Origin: Halobaculum litoreum
Lineage (GTDB): Archaea; Halobacteriota; Halobacteria; Halobacteriales; Haloferacaceae
Reading direction: 5' to 3'
Assembly: GCF_030127125.1 (NCBI RefSeq)
Contig: NZ_CP126156.1
Span: forward strand, 1,612,001 to 1,676,000
DNA: 64,000 nt
In this document: positions 47,342 through 55,502 of the stretch, one piece after another
Position numbering within the stretch: position 1 is the stretch's first letter
Layout: the number at the start of each line of letters is the position of its first letter
Position numbers and translations under genes: made by a program
The notes under the pieces: model-generated
The model's database searches: none
Told to the model about the DNA's origin: nothing
What the model saw: the letters and a program-made list of their open reading frames with translations, nothing else

Positions 47342-47617
47342 ATGGACGGATCCGAACGGCGCCGACTGCTCGACCGGCTGCGGGGCGGGAGCACGGTCGG
47401 CGCACGGATGCCCGAGCGGGTCGAAGTCGACGGCGAGACGGTGGAGCTGAAGCGACTCGTGTTCGAACTCCGGAGCCTCGACGCGATCCCGGACGGCGAG
47501 CGCGAGCGGGTCGCGGACCTGCTCGGGCACCTGCGGCGCGAACGGATCCGGCGGCGACGCCGCATCGCCGAGGGGGACATCTCCGTCGCGGAGGGGGAAG
47601 CGCAGCGGACGCGGTGA
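47342..47617 (+). CDS. Small DUF5788-like haloarchaeal protein
   Basis: A 91-residue, strongly charged helical protein (MDGSERRRLLDRLRGGSTVG, then TVELKRLVFELRSLD and ADLLGHLRRERIRRRRR). Similar proteins in haloarchaea have no known function. Its TGA overlaps the GTG of the next small gene as GTGA, and the two continue the same theme of Arg-rich helices. Confidence 0.6.
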   Translation: MDGSERRRLLDRLRGGSTVGARMPERVEVDGETVELKRLVFELRSLDAIPDGERERVADLLGHLRRERIRRRRRIAEGDISVAEGEAQRTR

Positions 47618-47742
47618 TCGGCCTCGACCGGGCGATCAACGCCTTGGAGCGTCTCGACGAGGCGAGCTACGGCGAGGAGGCGCGCCGCAGCCGGATCGAG
47701 GGGCACGAGGAGTGGCTGGGACTGGTGAACCGGCTTCGGTGA
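47614..47742 (+). CDS. 42-residue helical protein coupled to the preceding gene
   Basis: A short protein starting at GTG in the GTGA overlap (IGLDRAINALERLDEASYG, then HEEWLGLVNRLR). It has a clear amphipathic helix pattern and no cysteine. Translational coupling makes it a likely partner of the 91-residue protein. I do not recognise a family name with certainty. Confidence 0.55.
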   Translation: MIGLDRAINALERLDEASYGEEARRSRIEGHEEWLGLVNRLR

Positions 47743-47833
47743 GGGTCGACCCGACCGAGAGGACCGACCGACTCGGGTCGGGGAGTCCTCCTGCTCGTCC
47801 AATCCACCGCCGGGTGACGGCTGACGTGCCCCG

Positions 47834-48292
47834 CTACTCGGTGGTGACGTTCGTGTAGCAGTCCGGGCTCCCGCCGCAGAGGTGCACCGCCGACCCGTCG
47901 GGGCCGAACCGATACAGCTTCGCGCCGGATCTGTACGTCACCTTCTCTCGTGGCGTCGTGTCGAACTCCGAGCGCGCCACCGTGTCCTCGTCTTCCGGTC
48001 GAACCGTGATCACGTACGTCTCGCCACCGTGTTCGGCCTCCGTCAGGGTCGTTGCGACCCATCGGTCGCCCGAGGCGACCGACCTCGTCTCGTTCAGCAC
48101 CGTCTGGCCGGTCGGTGTCGCGACCGTCAGCGTGTACGGTTGGGTGTCGTACCCGTTCTCGACGACGATCCGGTAGCTCCAGGCTGCGTCGGACTCGGGA
48201 GTCGCCGTGTCGGAGGACGCGACGGGGACGCCGCTGCACCCGGCGAGGAGGACGAGGAGAACACCCAAGACGAGTAGGGACCGATGGTTCAC
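47834..48292 (-). CDS. Small secreted lipoprotein
   Basis: A 152-residue protein starting at GTG. A Sec-type signal with lipobox is evident (NHRSLLVLGVLLVLLAGC). The mature part is one beta-sandwich-like domain (WSYRIVVENGYDTQPYTLTV, TYVITVRPEDEDT) with two Cys near the end (HLCGGSPDCYTN) that could form a disulfide. Function unknown. Confidence 0.7.
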   Translation of the reverse strand: MNHRSLLVLGVLLVLLAGCSGVPVASSDTATPESDAAWSYRIVVENGYDTQPYTLTVATPTGQTVLNETRSVASGDRWVATTLTEAEHGGETYVITVRPEDEDTVARSEFDTTPREKVTYRSGAKLYRFGPDGSAVHLCGGSPDCYTNVTTE

Positions 48293-48443
48293 AGGCCTGT
48301 GCGTGTCCCGTGTTCCACATAAGCCCGGTGGAGAGCACCCGGTTCGAGAGCACCGGCAAACGCGGCGGGTCGCGCGCCGCACCGAGGGGGGGCGGCACCC
48401 GACCACGCGAAACGACTTTCACGCGATCCGGAGTCCCTCCGAT

Positions 48444-48930
48444 ATGGCATACAGCTACGAGCCGCACTACTTCGAGGACTTCGAGGTCGGTCAGGAGTTC
48501 GTCACCGTCGGGCGCACCGTCACCGAGTCGGACTTCGTGATGCACTCGGCGCTGACGGGCGACTGGACGGAGCTAGCTGCACACCAACGCCGAGTACGCC
48601 GAGGACAACGCCTTCGGCGAGCGCATCGCCCACGGCCCGATGACGTTCGTGCAGGCGACGGGGTTCGTCTACCGGACGGGCATCGTCGAGCGAACCGCGC
48701 TGGCGTTCCTCGGGATGAACTACATGGACCTCCCGAACCCGGTGTTCATCGGCGACACCATCTCGATGGAGATGGAAGTGACCGAGACGAAGGACCTCTC
48801 CAGCCGCGACGACGCCGGCCTCGTCGTCCTCGACTGCGAGGTGACGAAGCAGGACGACACGGTCGTCCTCCAGGGCGACATGAAGTTCCTCATCAAGACG
48901 CGCGCCGAGGCCGACGACCCGCACGCCTGA
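48444..48930 (+). pseudogene. MaoC-like hydratase, frameshifted by a 4-base repeat
   Basis: A hot-dog-fold (R)-enoyl-CoA hydratase-like protein. The start YEPHYFEDFEVGQEFVTVGR and SALTGDWTEL are in frame with ATG 48444. The catalytic region (HTNAEYAEDNAFGERIAHGP) and the rest to 48930 are in another frame. AGCT is repeated at 48571-48578; one copy restores TEL-HTNAEYA exactly. In phenylacetate degradation a MaoC-type domain opens the oxepin-CoA ring, which fits the neighbourhood, but the sequence alone cannot distinguish that from a general enoyl-CoA hydratase. Confidence 0.75.
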
Positions 48931-48934
48931 GCCG

Positions 48935-49678
48935 TCAGCCGTCGCCCAGCAGCCCCTGCACCAACTCCGGGGCGCGACGCCCGACTCGCGCGGCCGTCCA
49001 CGCCCCCTTCCGACCCGCGCCCGACAGGTAGTGCTGTGCGCTCCGCGGGATTGGCTGGCGCCGCCCGTGGACCGACCCGTTGCCGTCCGCCAGCGCCGCG
49101 ACCACGTCGTCGCCGTCGACGGCACCCCGTCGCGCGCCGGGCACGGCGACCTCGGTGAACGCCCGGCCGATGTAGCGCGCGTGGTGGGCGTCGCTGGCGG
49201 CGACGCCCGGGAGGCCGCGCGCCGCGGCGAACCGCCGGGCGCGCCGGTTCCGGTAGCCCGTGAACAGCCACGCGTTGTACACCTCGATCCCGTCGCAGTC
49301 GCCGATGTGGCGCCGGCGAACCCCGTGGCGCGTCCGCTGGAAGGGGTGGGGGACGACCGCCGCGCCGCCCGCGTCGCGGACCGTCGCGACCGTCTCGTCG
49401 AACGGCCGGCCGGGCGGCGGGCGCTCCTCGACGCCGATCGCCAGCAGGTGGCCCGCCGCCGTCGACACCTCGACGCCCGGGATCCCCACGAGCCCGTAGT
49501 CGGGGGCGAGGGCGGCCGCCCGCAGCGACGCCTCGATCTCGTCGTGGTCGGTGACGACGATGCCGTCCAGCCCGATCTCGCTGGCCTGCTCCAACAGGAG
49601 TTCGACCGGGTCGTGCCCGTCGTACGACGCCGCCGAGTGGACGTGCGGGTCGATCCGGAGGGCGGCCGGCTCGCTCAT
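48935..49678 (-). CDS. PHP-domain phosphoesterase-like protein
   Basis: A 247-residue protein of the PHP superfamily. Metal-binding motifs are IDPHVHSAASYDG, VVTDHDEIEAS, AAVVPHPFQRTRHG and GVAASDAHHARYIG. It should hydrolyse a phosphoester (for example a nucleotide or sugar phosphate). The ATG at 49678 (MSEPAALRIDPHVH) was chosen because homology begins there. It is convergent with the MaoC-like gene, four bases apart. Confidence 0.85.
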   Translation of the reverse strand: MSEPAALRIDPHVHSAASYDGHDPVELLLEQASEIGLDGIVVTDHDEIEASLRAAALAPDYGLVGIPGVEVSTAAGHLLAIGVEERPPPGRPFDETVATVRDAGGAAVVPHPFQRTRHGVRRRHIGDCDGIEVYNAWLFTGYRNRRARRFAAARGLPGVAASDAHHARYIGRAFTEVAVPGARRGAVDGDDVVAALADGNGSVHGRRQPIPRSAQHYLSGAGRKGAWTAARVGRRAPELVQGLLGDG

Positions 49679-49802
49679 CGTCGGTGCCTTACCGCTCCAG
49701 CGTCCCAAGCGTTGCGGCGGCGGACGCCGGCGCGACGGCGCGCGTTCCGACGCGTCCGGACCCGTCGGAATCCCTATTCCTCGGTGACACGTAGGTGTGA
49801 GG

Positions 49803-49982
49803 ATGTCACACGTACCCGAGACGGTCAAACAGTACGTCTGTGCAGACTGCCACGCGGTCTACGCGGGGACGCCGATCCACCACGACGGCGGCAGCCACAC
49901 CTTCGAGCCGCCGACCGCGTGTTCGGTGTGCGAGTCCGGCGAGTTCGTCGAGCTGAGCGCGTGGATCCACCACCACGAGTGA
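49803..49982 (+). CDS. Small zinc-ribbon protein
   Basis: A 59-residue protein with two CxxC pairs (QYVCADCHAVYAG and ACSVCESGEFVE) and many His residues (HHDGGSHTF, HHHE). It should bind zinc. Similar short proteins occur across haloarchaea with no known role. The ATG at 49803 is preferred to a GTG two codons earlier. Confidence 0.7.
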   Translation: MSHVPETVKQYVCADCHAVYAGTPIHHDGGSHTFEPPTACSVCESGEFVELSAWIHHHE

Positions 49983-50000
49983 GTCGCCCGCCGTCGCCGT

Positions 50001-50258
50001 TCAGGCGGCGCGAGCGTAGCGGACGCCAAAGACGAACGCCACGACCGGGACTCCGAACGTCGCGAGGAGGCTCACGGGGAGGGTGTACGCGACCATCGTC
50101 TGACCGATGGTGCCCACGGTCGGCAGCCACGTCGTGCCGGTCGCCGCGTAGCCGGTCAGCGTGACCTCGAGGAGGTACTCGAGGAGGAGGAGGCCCGCGA
50201 CGACGGCGACGAGCGCGAGCGGGTAGCGGAGACGACGAGCGGGAGTGCCGACGGACAT
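50001..50258 (-). CDS. Small two-helix membrane protein
   Basis: An 85-residue protein with a short basic start and two strong hydrophobic spans (YPLALVAVVAGLLLLEYLL and PVSLLATFGVPVVAFVFGV). No known family. It is separated from the PaaD-tail gene by about 70 bases, on the same strand, downstream of the paa operon and probably not part of it functionally. Confidence 0.65.
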   Translation of the reverse strand: MSVGTPARRLRYPLALVAVVAGLLLLEYLLEVTLTGYAATGTTWLPTVGTIGQTMVAYTLPVSLLATFGVPVVAFVFGVRYARAA

Positions 50259-50329
50259 ACCTGTTCGACTTCTCTACGACGAGTCATAACGGTTCGGGAG
50301 GGTATCCGGACGGTTCGCGAGGCCGCCGC

Positions 50330-50512
50330 CTACCCGAACCGCTCGAACGGCTCCGAACAGTCGTTGCAGAAGTGCATCGAGCGGCACAGTCCCGGCCCCT
50401 TCGGGTGCTCGCGCTCGGTGTCCGTCGACCCGCAGTAGGGGCACTCGGCGGGGTCGTCGTCGCTCCCGGCGACGCCGGCGGCGACGCTCGGGTCGGGGGC
50501 GCTGCGGCGCAT
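50330..50512 (-). CDS. Zinc-ribbon tail of PaaD as a separate small protein
   Basis: A 60-residue protein that corresponds to the C-terminal zinc ribbon of bacterial PaaD (ECPYCGSTDTERE, then GLCRSMHFCNDCSEPFERF). Here it is encoded separately, its ATG sharing a base with the TGA of the PaaD gene. It is the last gene of the paa operon and probably works with PaaD. Confidence 0.75.
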   Translation of the reverse strand: MRRSAPDPSVAAGVAGSDDDPAECPYCGSTDTEREHPKGPGLCRSMHFCNDCSEPFERFG

Positions 50513-50952
50513 CAGACGCTCAACCCGAACTCGCGCAGGGCCTCCCGGCCCGCGTCGGTCACCATCGCCACGGTCCACCCCGGCGTGTAGCGCAGCCGCA
50601 CGTCCGCGCGGTCGACGCCCGGCGCCGTCTCGGCGGCGCAGCGCACGTCGTTCAGGATCATGTCCCGCGCCGGACAGCCCGTGTACGTGAGCGTCATCTC
50701 CACTTCGCACAGGCCCGACGCCTCGTCGACGGCCACGTCGTAGATGAGCCCCAGATCGACGACGCTGACGGGCATCTCGGGGTCCTCGACCTCGTACAGC
50801 GCCGCCCACACGTCGGCCTCGGCGCCCGTCGCGCCCGCGCCGGTCTTCGGGTACTCGGCGGGCGCCTCGCCGTCCTCGTAGGCGGTGTACGCGCACGCCT
50901 CCGACTCCGCGGGCGGGCCGTCCGACGTGTCCGTCGGCATGCTGGTGGGCAT
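50512..50952 (-). CDS. paaD: Phenylacetyl-CoA epoxidase subunit/assembly factor PaaD
   Basis: A 146-residue MIP18/DUF59-type protein. An acidic N-terminal extension is followed by the conserved LYEVEDPEMPVSVVDLGLIYDV and TLTYTGCPARDMI (Cys of the PaaD group). It is thought to help mature the epoxidase's metal centre. Unlike bacterial PaaD it lacks the C-terminal zinc ribbon, which follows as its own ORF. The start follows the PaaC stop immediately. Confidence 0.85.
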   Translation of the reverse strand: MPTSMPTDTSDGPPAESEACAYTAYEDGEAPAEYPKTGAGATGAEADVWAALYEVEDPEMPVSVVDLGLIYDVAVDEASGLCEVEMTLTYTGCPARDMILNDVRCAAETAPGVDRADVRLRYTPGWTVAMVTDAGREALREFGLSV

Positions 50953-51813
50953 CTACGCCTCCTCCCCCCGGAGCCGGGCGGGCCGGTCGAAGTCGACCTC
51001 GCGGTGGGTCGCGGTGAACGCCGCCTGCAGGTCGCCCCAGTCGTCGGTGTGGGTGCGGTCGCGGCCGCGGGCCGCGGGGCGTTCCACGTCGTCCGGTTCG
51101 GGGACGACGAGGCCGTACCCCTCGAGCGTCGGGACGACCGTGTCGAGCCACTCCGCGCGCATGTCGGCCAGCGACGCCCGCCGGAACCCGTTCGCGCGGA
51201 TGTCGTCCTCGTGGGCGCCGGGGGCGAACAGCGACAGCGCGTGGGGGAACAGGTCGTCGACGGCGGCCTGCAGGCGCGCCCGCGCGTCGTCGTCGCTCGC
51301 GAGGCGTTCGAGCCAGCTCACGGCGTGGTCGCGGTGGTAGTCCTCCTCGGCGAGCGCCTTGCCGACGCGGTCCGCGAGGGGGGCGTAGCTCGTGTCGACC
51401 AGCGCCTCCAGGCGGAGCCGTTCGGCGGTGTCGTACAGGTACGTGCGGACGACGGCGTCGCCCCAGCCGTCGTCGGCGAACGCCAACTCGACGAGCGTCG
51501 CGTGCGTCCAGTCGTCCGGGTCGCGCCGCCAGATGCACTCCTCCTCGGTGTAGCCGAGCTCCTGCAGGAGGTCGTACCACAGGCGGGCGTGGCCGAACTC
51601 GTCCTGTGCGATGTTGGCGAGCGCGAGGTCCGACTCCAGCGTGGGCGCGTAGATCTGCCACTCGGTGAGGCGCTCGGCGTGCACGAACTCGTCGTCCGCC
51701 AGCCGGAAGAGGAGCTCTCCTCCAGCGCGACCTGCTGGTCGGGGGCGAGGTCGCCGCGGTCGAGGGGAGGCCGCGGCGGGCGCGTCGGTGACCCCGTCGG
51801 CGTCGCCGTTCAT
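50953..51813 (-). CDS. paaC: Phenylacetyl-CoA epoxidase subunit PaaC
   Basis: A 286-residue ferritin-like subunit that supports PaaA structurally. The helical core is clear: FRLADDEFVHAERLTEWQIYAPTLESDLALANIAQDEFGHARL (read in parts), and EEDYHRDHAVSWLERLA. Residues about 16-34 are out of frame: the expected LDRGDLAPDQQVALEE is encoded in the alternative frame between about 51765 and 51715, bounded by two compensating indels, one a repeated CT at about 51716. ATGA overlap with paaB. Confidence 0.85.
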   Translation of the reverse strand: MNGDADGVTDAPAAASPRPRRPRPRPAGRAGGELLFRLADDEFVHAERLTEWQIYAPTLESDLALANIAQDEFGHARLWYDLLQELGYTEEECIWRRDPDDWTHATLVELAFADDGWGDAVVRTYLYDTAERLRLEALVDTSYAPLADRVGKALAEEDYHRDHAVSWLERLASDDDARARLQAAVDDLFPHALSLFAPGAHEDDIRANGFRRASLADMRAEWLDTVVPTLEGYGLVVPEPDDVERPAARGRDRTHTDDWGDLQAAFTATHREVDFDRPARLRGEEA

Positions 51814-52151
51814 CGCTGCCCCTCCGACTCCAGTTGCTCGCGGCGCTTGCGCGCGGCCTCGCGCTGTTCGGCCTCGCTGTCCTCGACCTCCTGGGCAAAC
51901 GAGGAGTCGATGTCGTTGTACGTCATCGCCCAGCGGTACGCCTTGTCCGTGCGGCCGCCGAAGGCGGCGTCCTCGGTGTCGACCTCACCGACCTCCTCCT
52001 GCGGGACGACCCACAGCGAGTTGGTCTGCATCCGACGGGCGTGCTGGATCTGCGCGAACAGCTTCGCCATGTCGCGGTCGGGCGCGTGGACGTTGCCGAC
52101 GTGTCGGTGGTAGTCGCCCGGCTTCTCCTGTCTGAACACTTCCCAGATCAT
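51810..52151 (-). CDS. paaB: Phenylacetyl-CoA epoxidase subunit PaaB
   Basis: A 113-residue small subunit (MIWEVFRQEKPGDYHRHVGN, then RMQTNSLWVVPQEEV), which bridges or scaffolds PaaA and PaaC in the bacterial epoxidase. The C-terminus is charged and helical. It lies two bases after paaA and overlaps paaC by four. Confidence 0.9.
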   Translation of the reverse strand: MIWEVFRQEKPGDYHRHVGNVHAPDRDMAKLFAQIQHARRMQTNSLWVVPQEEVGEVDTEDAAFGGRTDKAYRWAMTYNDIDSSFAQEVEDSEAEQREAARKRREQLESEGQR

Positions 52152-52153
52152 GG

Positions 52154-53092
52154 TCAGTCGGCCGCCTGCGGGGTTCCCGCGGCGCTCCCCTCCCAGTTGT
52201 CGAGGCTGTCGCGGACCCACGCGACGGCCTCCTGCCGGCGGGCGCGCGAGCCGATCTGTTCGTGACTCCCGTCGGAGTCGTTCTTCGCGATGGTCCAGAA
52301 CTCGTCCCAGTCGAGGTCCGACTCCCGGACGGCCATCGTCCCGTCGTCGCGCTCGAAGATGCGCGGGGACTCGGGGATCTCGAGGCCGTACTTCTCGGCT
52401 TTCGGGACGTACATGTTGAGGAACGAGTTGCGGAGTTCGTCGTTGGTGACGGTCTTGAGCCCCACGTCCATCGCGAAGTCGTTGTGCGTGGACTGGTCGT
52501 TCGTCGGCCCGAAGAACTGGAGGATCCGTGGCCACCACTCCTCGAACGTCTCCTGCGTGCGCTCCTGGGTCGCCTTCGACCCGCGCATCAGCTCGCGGAG
52601 GATCGACTCGCCGTGCTTCACGTGGAACCCCTCCTCGAAGCACACCTTGTCCATCGCGTGGGCGTACGGCGTCCAGCTCGTGGACTTGAGCGTCGCCTGT
52701 CGGCGCATCGCGCCGCCGTCGACGAAGAAGTCGATCATCGGCGCCTCGTACCACGAGTCGACCGGGTAGTGGAAGCAGTTGAGGAACTTCCCCTCACCGT
52801 TCTGCAGTTCGTCGAGCATCTCGTCGCGCGTCTTCACGCCGAGGGTCTCGGCCGCGCGGTACAGCAGCTGCGCGTGCCCGATCTCGTCTTGCACCTTCGC
52901 GGTGTTCGCCAGCTTCCGGTCGAGCGAGGGCGCGTGGCGGGTGAACTCCTTGTCGAGGTACCCGCCCATGACCTCCGAGTTCGCGTGGAACTGGATCATC
53001 CGCGTCGCGGCCTTGCGGTACTCCTCGGGCATGTCGTCGTTCGGCCCGAATTGGCGCGGCCCGGCGCGCTCCTTCACCGTCTCGATATCCAT
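52154..53092 (-). CDS. paaA: Phenylacetyl-CoA epoxidase catalytic subunit PaaA
   Basis: A 312-residue diiron subunit that epoxidises the ring of phenylacetyl-CoA. Diiron-ligand segments are ANTAKVQDEIGHAQLLYRAA (E..H) and FEEGFHVKHGESILREL, with the substrate region CFHYPVDSWYEAPM. It is the first gene of a tight paaA-B-C-D-Zn operon. No reductase PaaE gene is present in the window. A weak TATA-like GGTAAG lies about 30 bases upstream. Confidence 0.95.
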   Translation of the reverse strand: MDIETVKERAGPRQFGPNDDMPEEYRKAATRMIQFHANSEVMGGYLDKEFTRHAPSLDRKLANTAKVQDEIGHAQLLYRAAETLGVKTRDEMLDELQNGEGKFLNCFHYPVDSWYEAPMIDFFVDGGAMRRQATLKSTSWTPYAHAMDKVCFEEGFHVKHGESILRELMRGSKATQERTQETFEEWWPRILQFFGPTNDQSTHNDFAMDVGLKTVTNDELRNSFLNMYVPKAEKYGLEIPESPRIFERDDGTMAVRESDLDWDEFWTIAKNDSDGSHEQIGSRARRQEAVAWVRDSLDNWEGSAAGTPQAAD

Positions 53093-53118
53093 AACGGTCG
53101 ATCCTTCGCGTTGTGCGC

Positions 53119-53153
53119 CTTACCGGTTCACCCGTTCATACGCGGGTTTTATA
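53119..53153. promoter_or_regulatory. Divergent promoters of paaA and the HTH-10 regulator
   Basis: TTTTATA at 53147-53153 lies about 27 bases before the regulator ATG at 53177. GGTAAG on the minus strand (about 53120-53125) is roughly 30 bases before the paaA ATG. Both genes' promoters are within 84 bases, so a regulator bound here could act on both. Confidence 0.55.
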
Positions 53154-53176
53154 CGTAGATCGCGCTACCACCCCGC

Positions 53177-53815
53177 ATGATCGCGGAGTGTCTCGTCGTC
53201 GAGGTGCGCGTCAGCGGCGACGACTGCCCGCTCGCCGAGGCGACGGCGGCGACGCGGACGCCCGTGCGGGCGGAGCCGCCGCAACTGCGCGCGGACGGCA
53301 ACGTCCTCCTCCGGTTCGGCGCGCCCCGCGACGACGACCTCGCGGCCCACCTCGACGCGGACGACCGGATCCGGTACCTCCACCGCTCGCGCGCGGGCGA
53401 GCGCGACACCTACCGCTGTCTCTCGAAACACCCCTGCGTCGTCCACGAACTCGTCTCGGTCGGCCTGCTCGTCGAGGACGTCCGCTACCGCGACGGCGAC
53501 GCGACGGTGACGGGCGCCGTCGTCGGCCACGACGTGCTCCGGGGCGTGATGGAGACCGCGGGGGACACCGTCGGGGTGCAGTTGACGCGGACGTACCCGC
53601 TGCGCGAGGAGGCCGAGCCCGTGACCGAGCAGTACGGGCTGACGCCGCCCCAGACGGCGGCGTTGCGCGCGGCGGTCGCGGCGGGCTACTTCGCGGTGCC
53701 GCGGGAGGCGAGTTCCGCGGAGGTCGCCGAGTCGCTGGGGCTGTCGAAGAGCGCGTTCTTGGAGCGCCTGCGGCGCGCGGAGGCGACGCTGTACGGGGAG
53801 CTGTTCGGGGAGTGA
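53177..53815 (+). CDS. HTH-10 (bacterio-opsin activator-like) regulator
   Basis: A 212-residue transcription regulator. An N-terminal BAT-type sensory domain (residues 1-150, e.g. ECLVVEVRVSGDDCPLAE) leads into an HTH-10 DNA-binding domain near 160-210 (YGLTPPQTAALRAAVAAGYF and SSAEVAESLGLSKSAFLERL). It is divergent from paaA with an 84-base gap, so it is the natural candidate for control of the paa operon; the ligand is unknown. Confidence 0.85.
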   Translation: MIAECLVVEVRVSGDDCPLAEATAATRTPVRAEPPQLRADGNVLLRFGAPRDDDLAAHLDADDRIRYLHRSRAGERDTYRCLSKHPCVVHELVSVGLLVEDVRYRDGDATVTGAVVGHDVLRGVMETAGDTVGVQLTRTYPLREEAEPVTEQYGLTPPQTAALRAAVAAGYFAVPREASSAEVAESLGLSKSAFLERLRRAEATLYGELFGE

Positions 53816-53936
53816 TCGCTCACCGCGACCGATGCCATTACGGCGGTGACACGCCTCGTCGGCACCGACACGGCGTGCCCGACCCCGCTCCCGACGCGAC
53901 GACCGCGACCGCCGGCCAGCCGCGGGTGGGTCGCCG

Positions 53937-55430
53937 ATGACCCTCCGCATCGACTGGCGCGTCAGCGCGAGCCTGCTGGGCACGTTCCTCAAGTGGCTGT
54001 GGGTGCCGATGCTGCTGCCGCTCGGCGTCGCCGTCCTCGACGGGACGGCGCTGGCGCCGTTCCTCGTGCCGATGCTCGGGACCACGGTCGTCGGGCTCGG
54101 CTTGGAGCGGCTAACCGACGACCGCGAACTCCGGGCGCGCGAGGCGTTCCTGCTCGTGTCGCTCACGTGGCTGTCGTTCGCGCTCGTGGGTGCGGTGCCG
54201 TTCGTCCTCGCGGGCAACGGGACGCTCGCGACGCCGGTGAACGCGCTGTTCGAGGCGATGAGCGGCGTCACGACGACCGGCGCGACCGTCGTCGTCGACT
54301 TCGCTGCCCACTCCCGGGCGGTGTTCATGTGGCGCGCGCTCATCCAGTGGCTCGGCGGGCTCGGGATCCTCGTGCTCGCCATCGCGCTGCTGTCGCAGCT
54401 GTCGGTCGGGGGCGCCCAGCTGATGGAGACGGAGACCCAGACGCAAGACGTCCGGAAGCTCACGCCCCGGATCCGCGAGACTGCGGCGCTGTTGTGGCAG
54501 GTGTACATCGGCCTGACCGCGCTGATGGTCGCGGTGCTGTACGGCCTCCACGTCGTCGGCCTCGCGCCCGAGATGACGCTGTACGACGCCGTCGCCCACG
54601 CGTTCACCGCCGTCTCGACGAGCGGGTTCTCCCCGCGCGGCAACAGCCTCGCGGCGTTCTCGCCGGCGGTCCAGTGGGCGACCATCCCGTTCATGGTCGC
54701 CGGCGCGACGAACTTCGTGCTCATCTACTTCGTCACCACGGGCGACTTCGACCGCCTCCGCCGCAGCGACGAGTTCCGCTTCTACGTCGGCATCCTCGCG
54801 CTGTTCGCCGTCGCGGTCGGGGCCGTCCTCGCGGTCGACGCGCAGTTCGCCACCGGCGAGGCGACCGCCCGCCACGCGGCGTTCCAGGTCGTCTCCATCG
54901 TGACGACGACCGGGTACGCCAGCACCGACTTCAACCTCTGGTCGTCGGCCGCCAAGCACCTGCTGTTCGTCTGTATGTTCATCGGCGGGATGGCGGGGTC
55001 GACCACCTGTTCGGTGAAGACGCTCCGCTGGCTGGTCGTGCTCAAGTCGTTCCGCCGCGACCTGTTCGTCGCCTCCAACCCCGACGTGGTCCGGCCGGTC
55101 CGACTCAGCGGGCGGGTCGTGAGCGAGGACTCGATCCGCGACATCTACGCGTACACGCTCGTCAGCCTCGTGTTCTTCATCGCCGCCACGGTGATCGTCG
55201 TCGTCGACGCCGCCCGGTCCGGCGTCGCGGTCACGGAGTTCGAGGCGATGAGCGCCGCCGCCTCCACGTTCTTCAACGTCGGGCCGGCGTTCGGCATCGC
55301 CGGGCCGTTCGCCAGCTACGAGCCGTTCCCCGCCTCGACGAAGCTCCTGATGACGTTCCTGATGTGGATCGGCCGCATCGAGATCGTGCCGGTGCTCGTC
55401 CTGCTCACGCCGGGCTACTGGCGCTCGTGA
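53937..55430 (+). CDS. trkH: TrkH-type potassium uptake protein
   Basis: A 497-residue channel-like membrane protein with about ten helices. The four selectivity-filter repeats are visible as SGVTTTGATV, TAVSTSGFSP, TTTGYASTDF and FFNVGPAFGI. It imports potassium, usually with a cytosolic TrkA subunit; no TrkA gene is next to it. It stands between the HTH-10 gene and paaK without evident functional tie. Confidence 0.92.
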   Translation: MTLRIDWRVSASLLGTFLKWLWVPMLLPLGVAVLDGTALAPFLVPMLGTTVVGLGLERLTDDRELRAREAFLLVSLTWLSFALVGAVPFVLAGNGTLATPVNALFEAMSGVTTTGATVVVDFAAHSRAVFMWRALIQWLGGLGILVLAIALLSQLSVGGAQLMETETQTQDVRKLTPRIRETAALLWQVYIGLTALMVAVLYGLHVVGLAPEMTLYDAVAHAFTAVSTSGFSPRGNSLAAFSPAVQWATIPFMVAGATNFVLIYFVTTGDFDRLRRSDEFRFYVGILALFAVAVGAVLAVDAQFATGEATARHAAFQVVSIVTTTGYASTDFNLWSSAAKHLLFVCMFIGGMAGSTTCSVKTLRWLVVLKSFRRDLFVASNPDVVRPVRLSGRVVSEDSIRDIYAYTLVSLVFFIAATVIVVVDAARSGVAVTEFEAMSAAASTFFNVGPAFGIAGPFASYEPFPASTKLLMTFLMWIGRIEIVPVLVLLTPGYWRS

Positions 55431-55502
55431 CGCCGGGGACACCGGGCCCCGGGGCCGGCGTCGGCGGTACTGCTTTGATCCCCGTTCGCGTCGTGTGACA
55501 CG

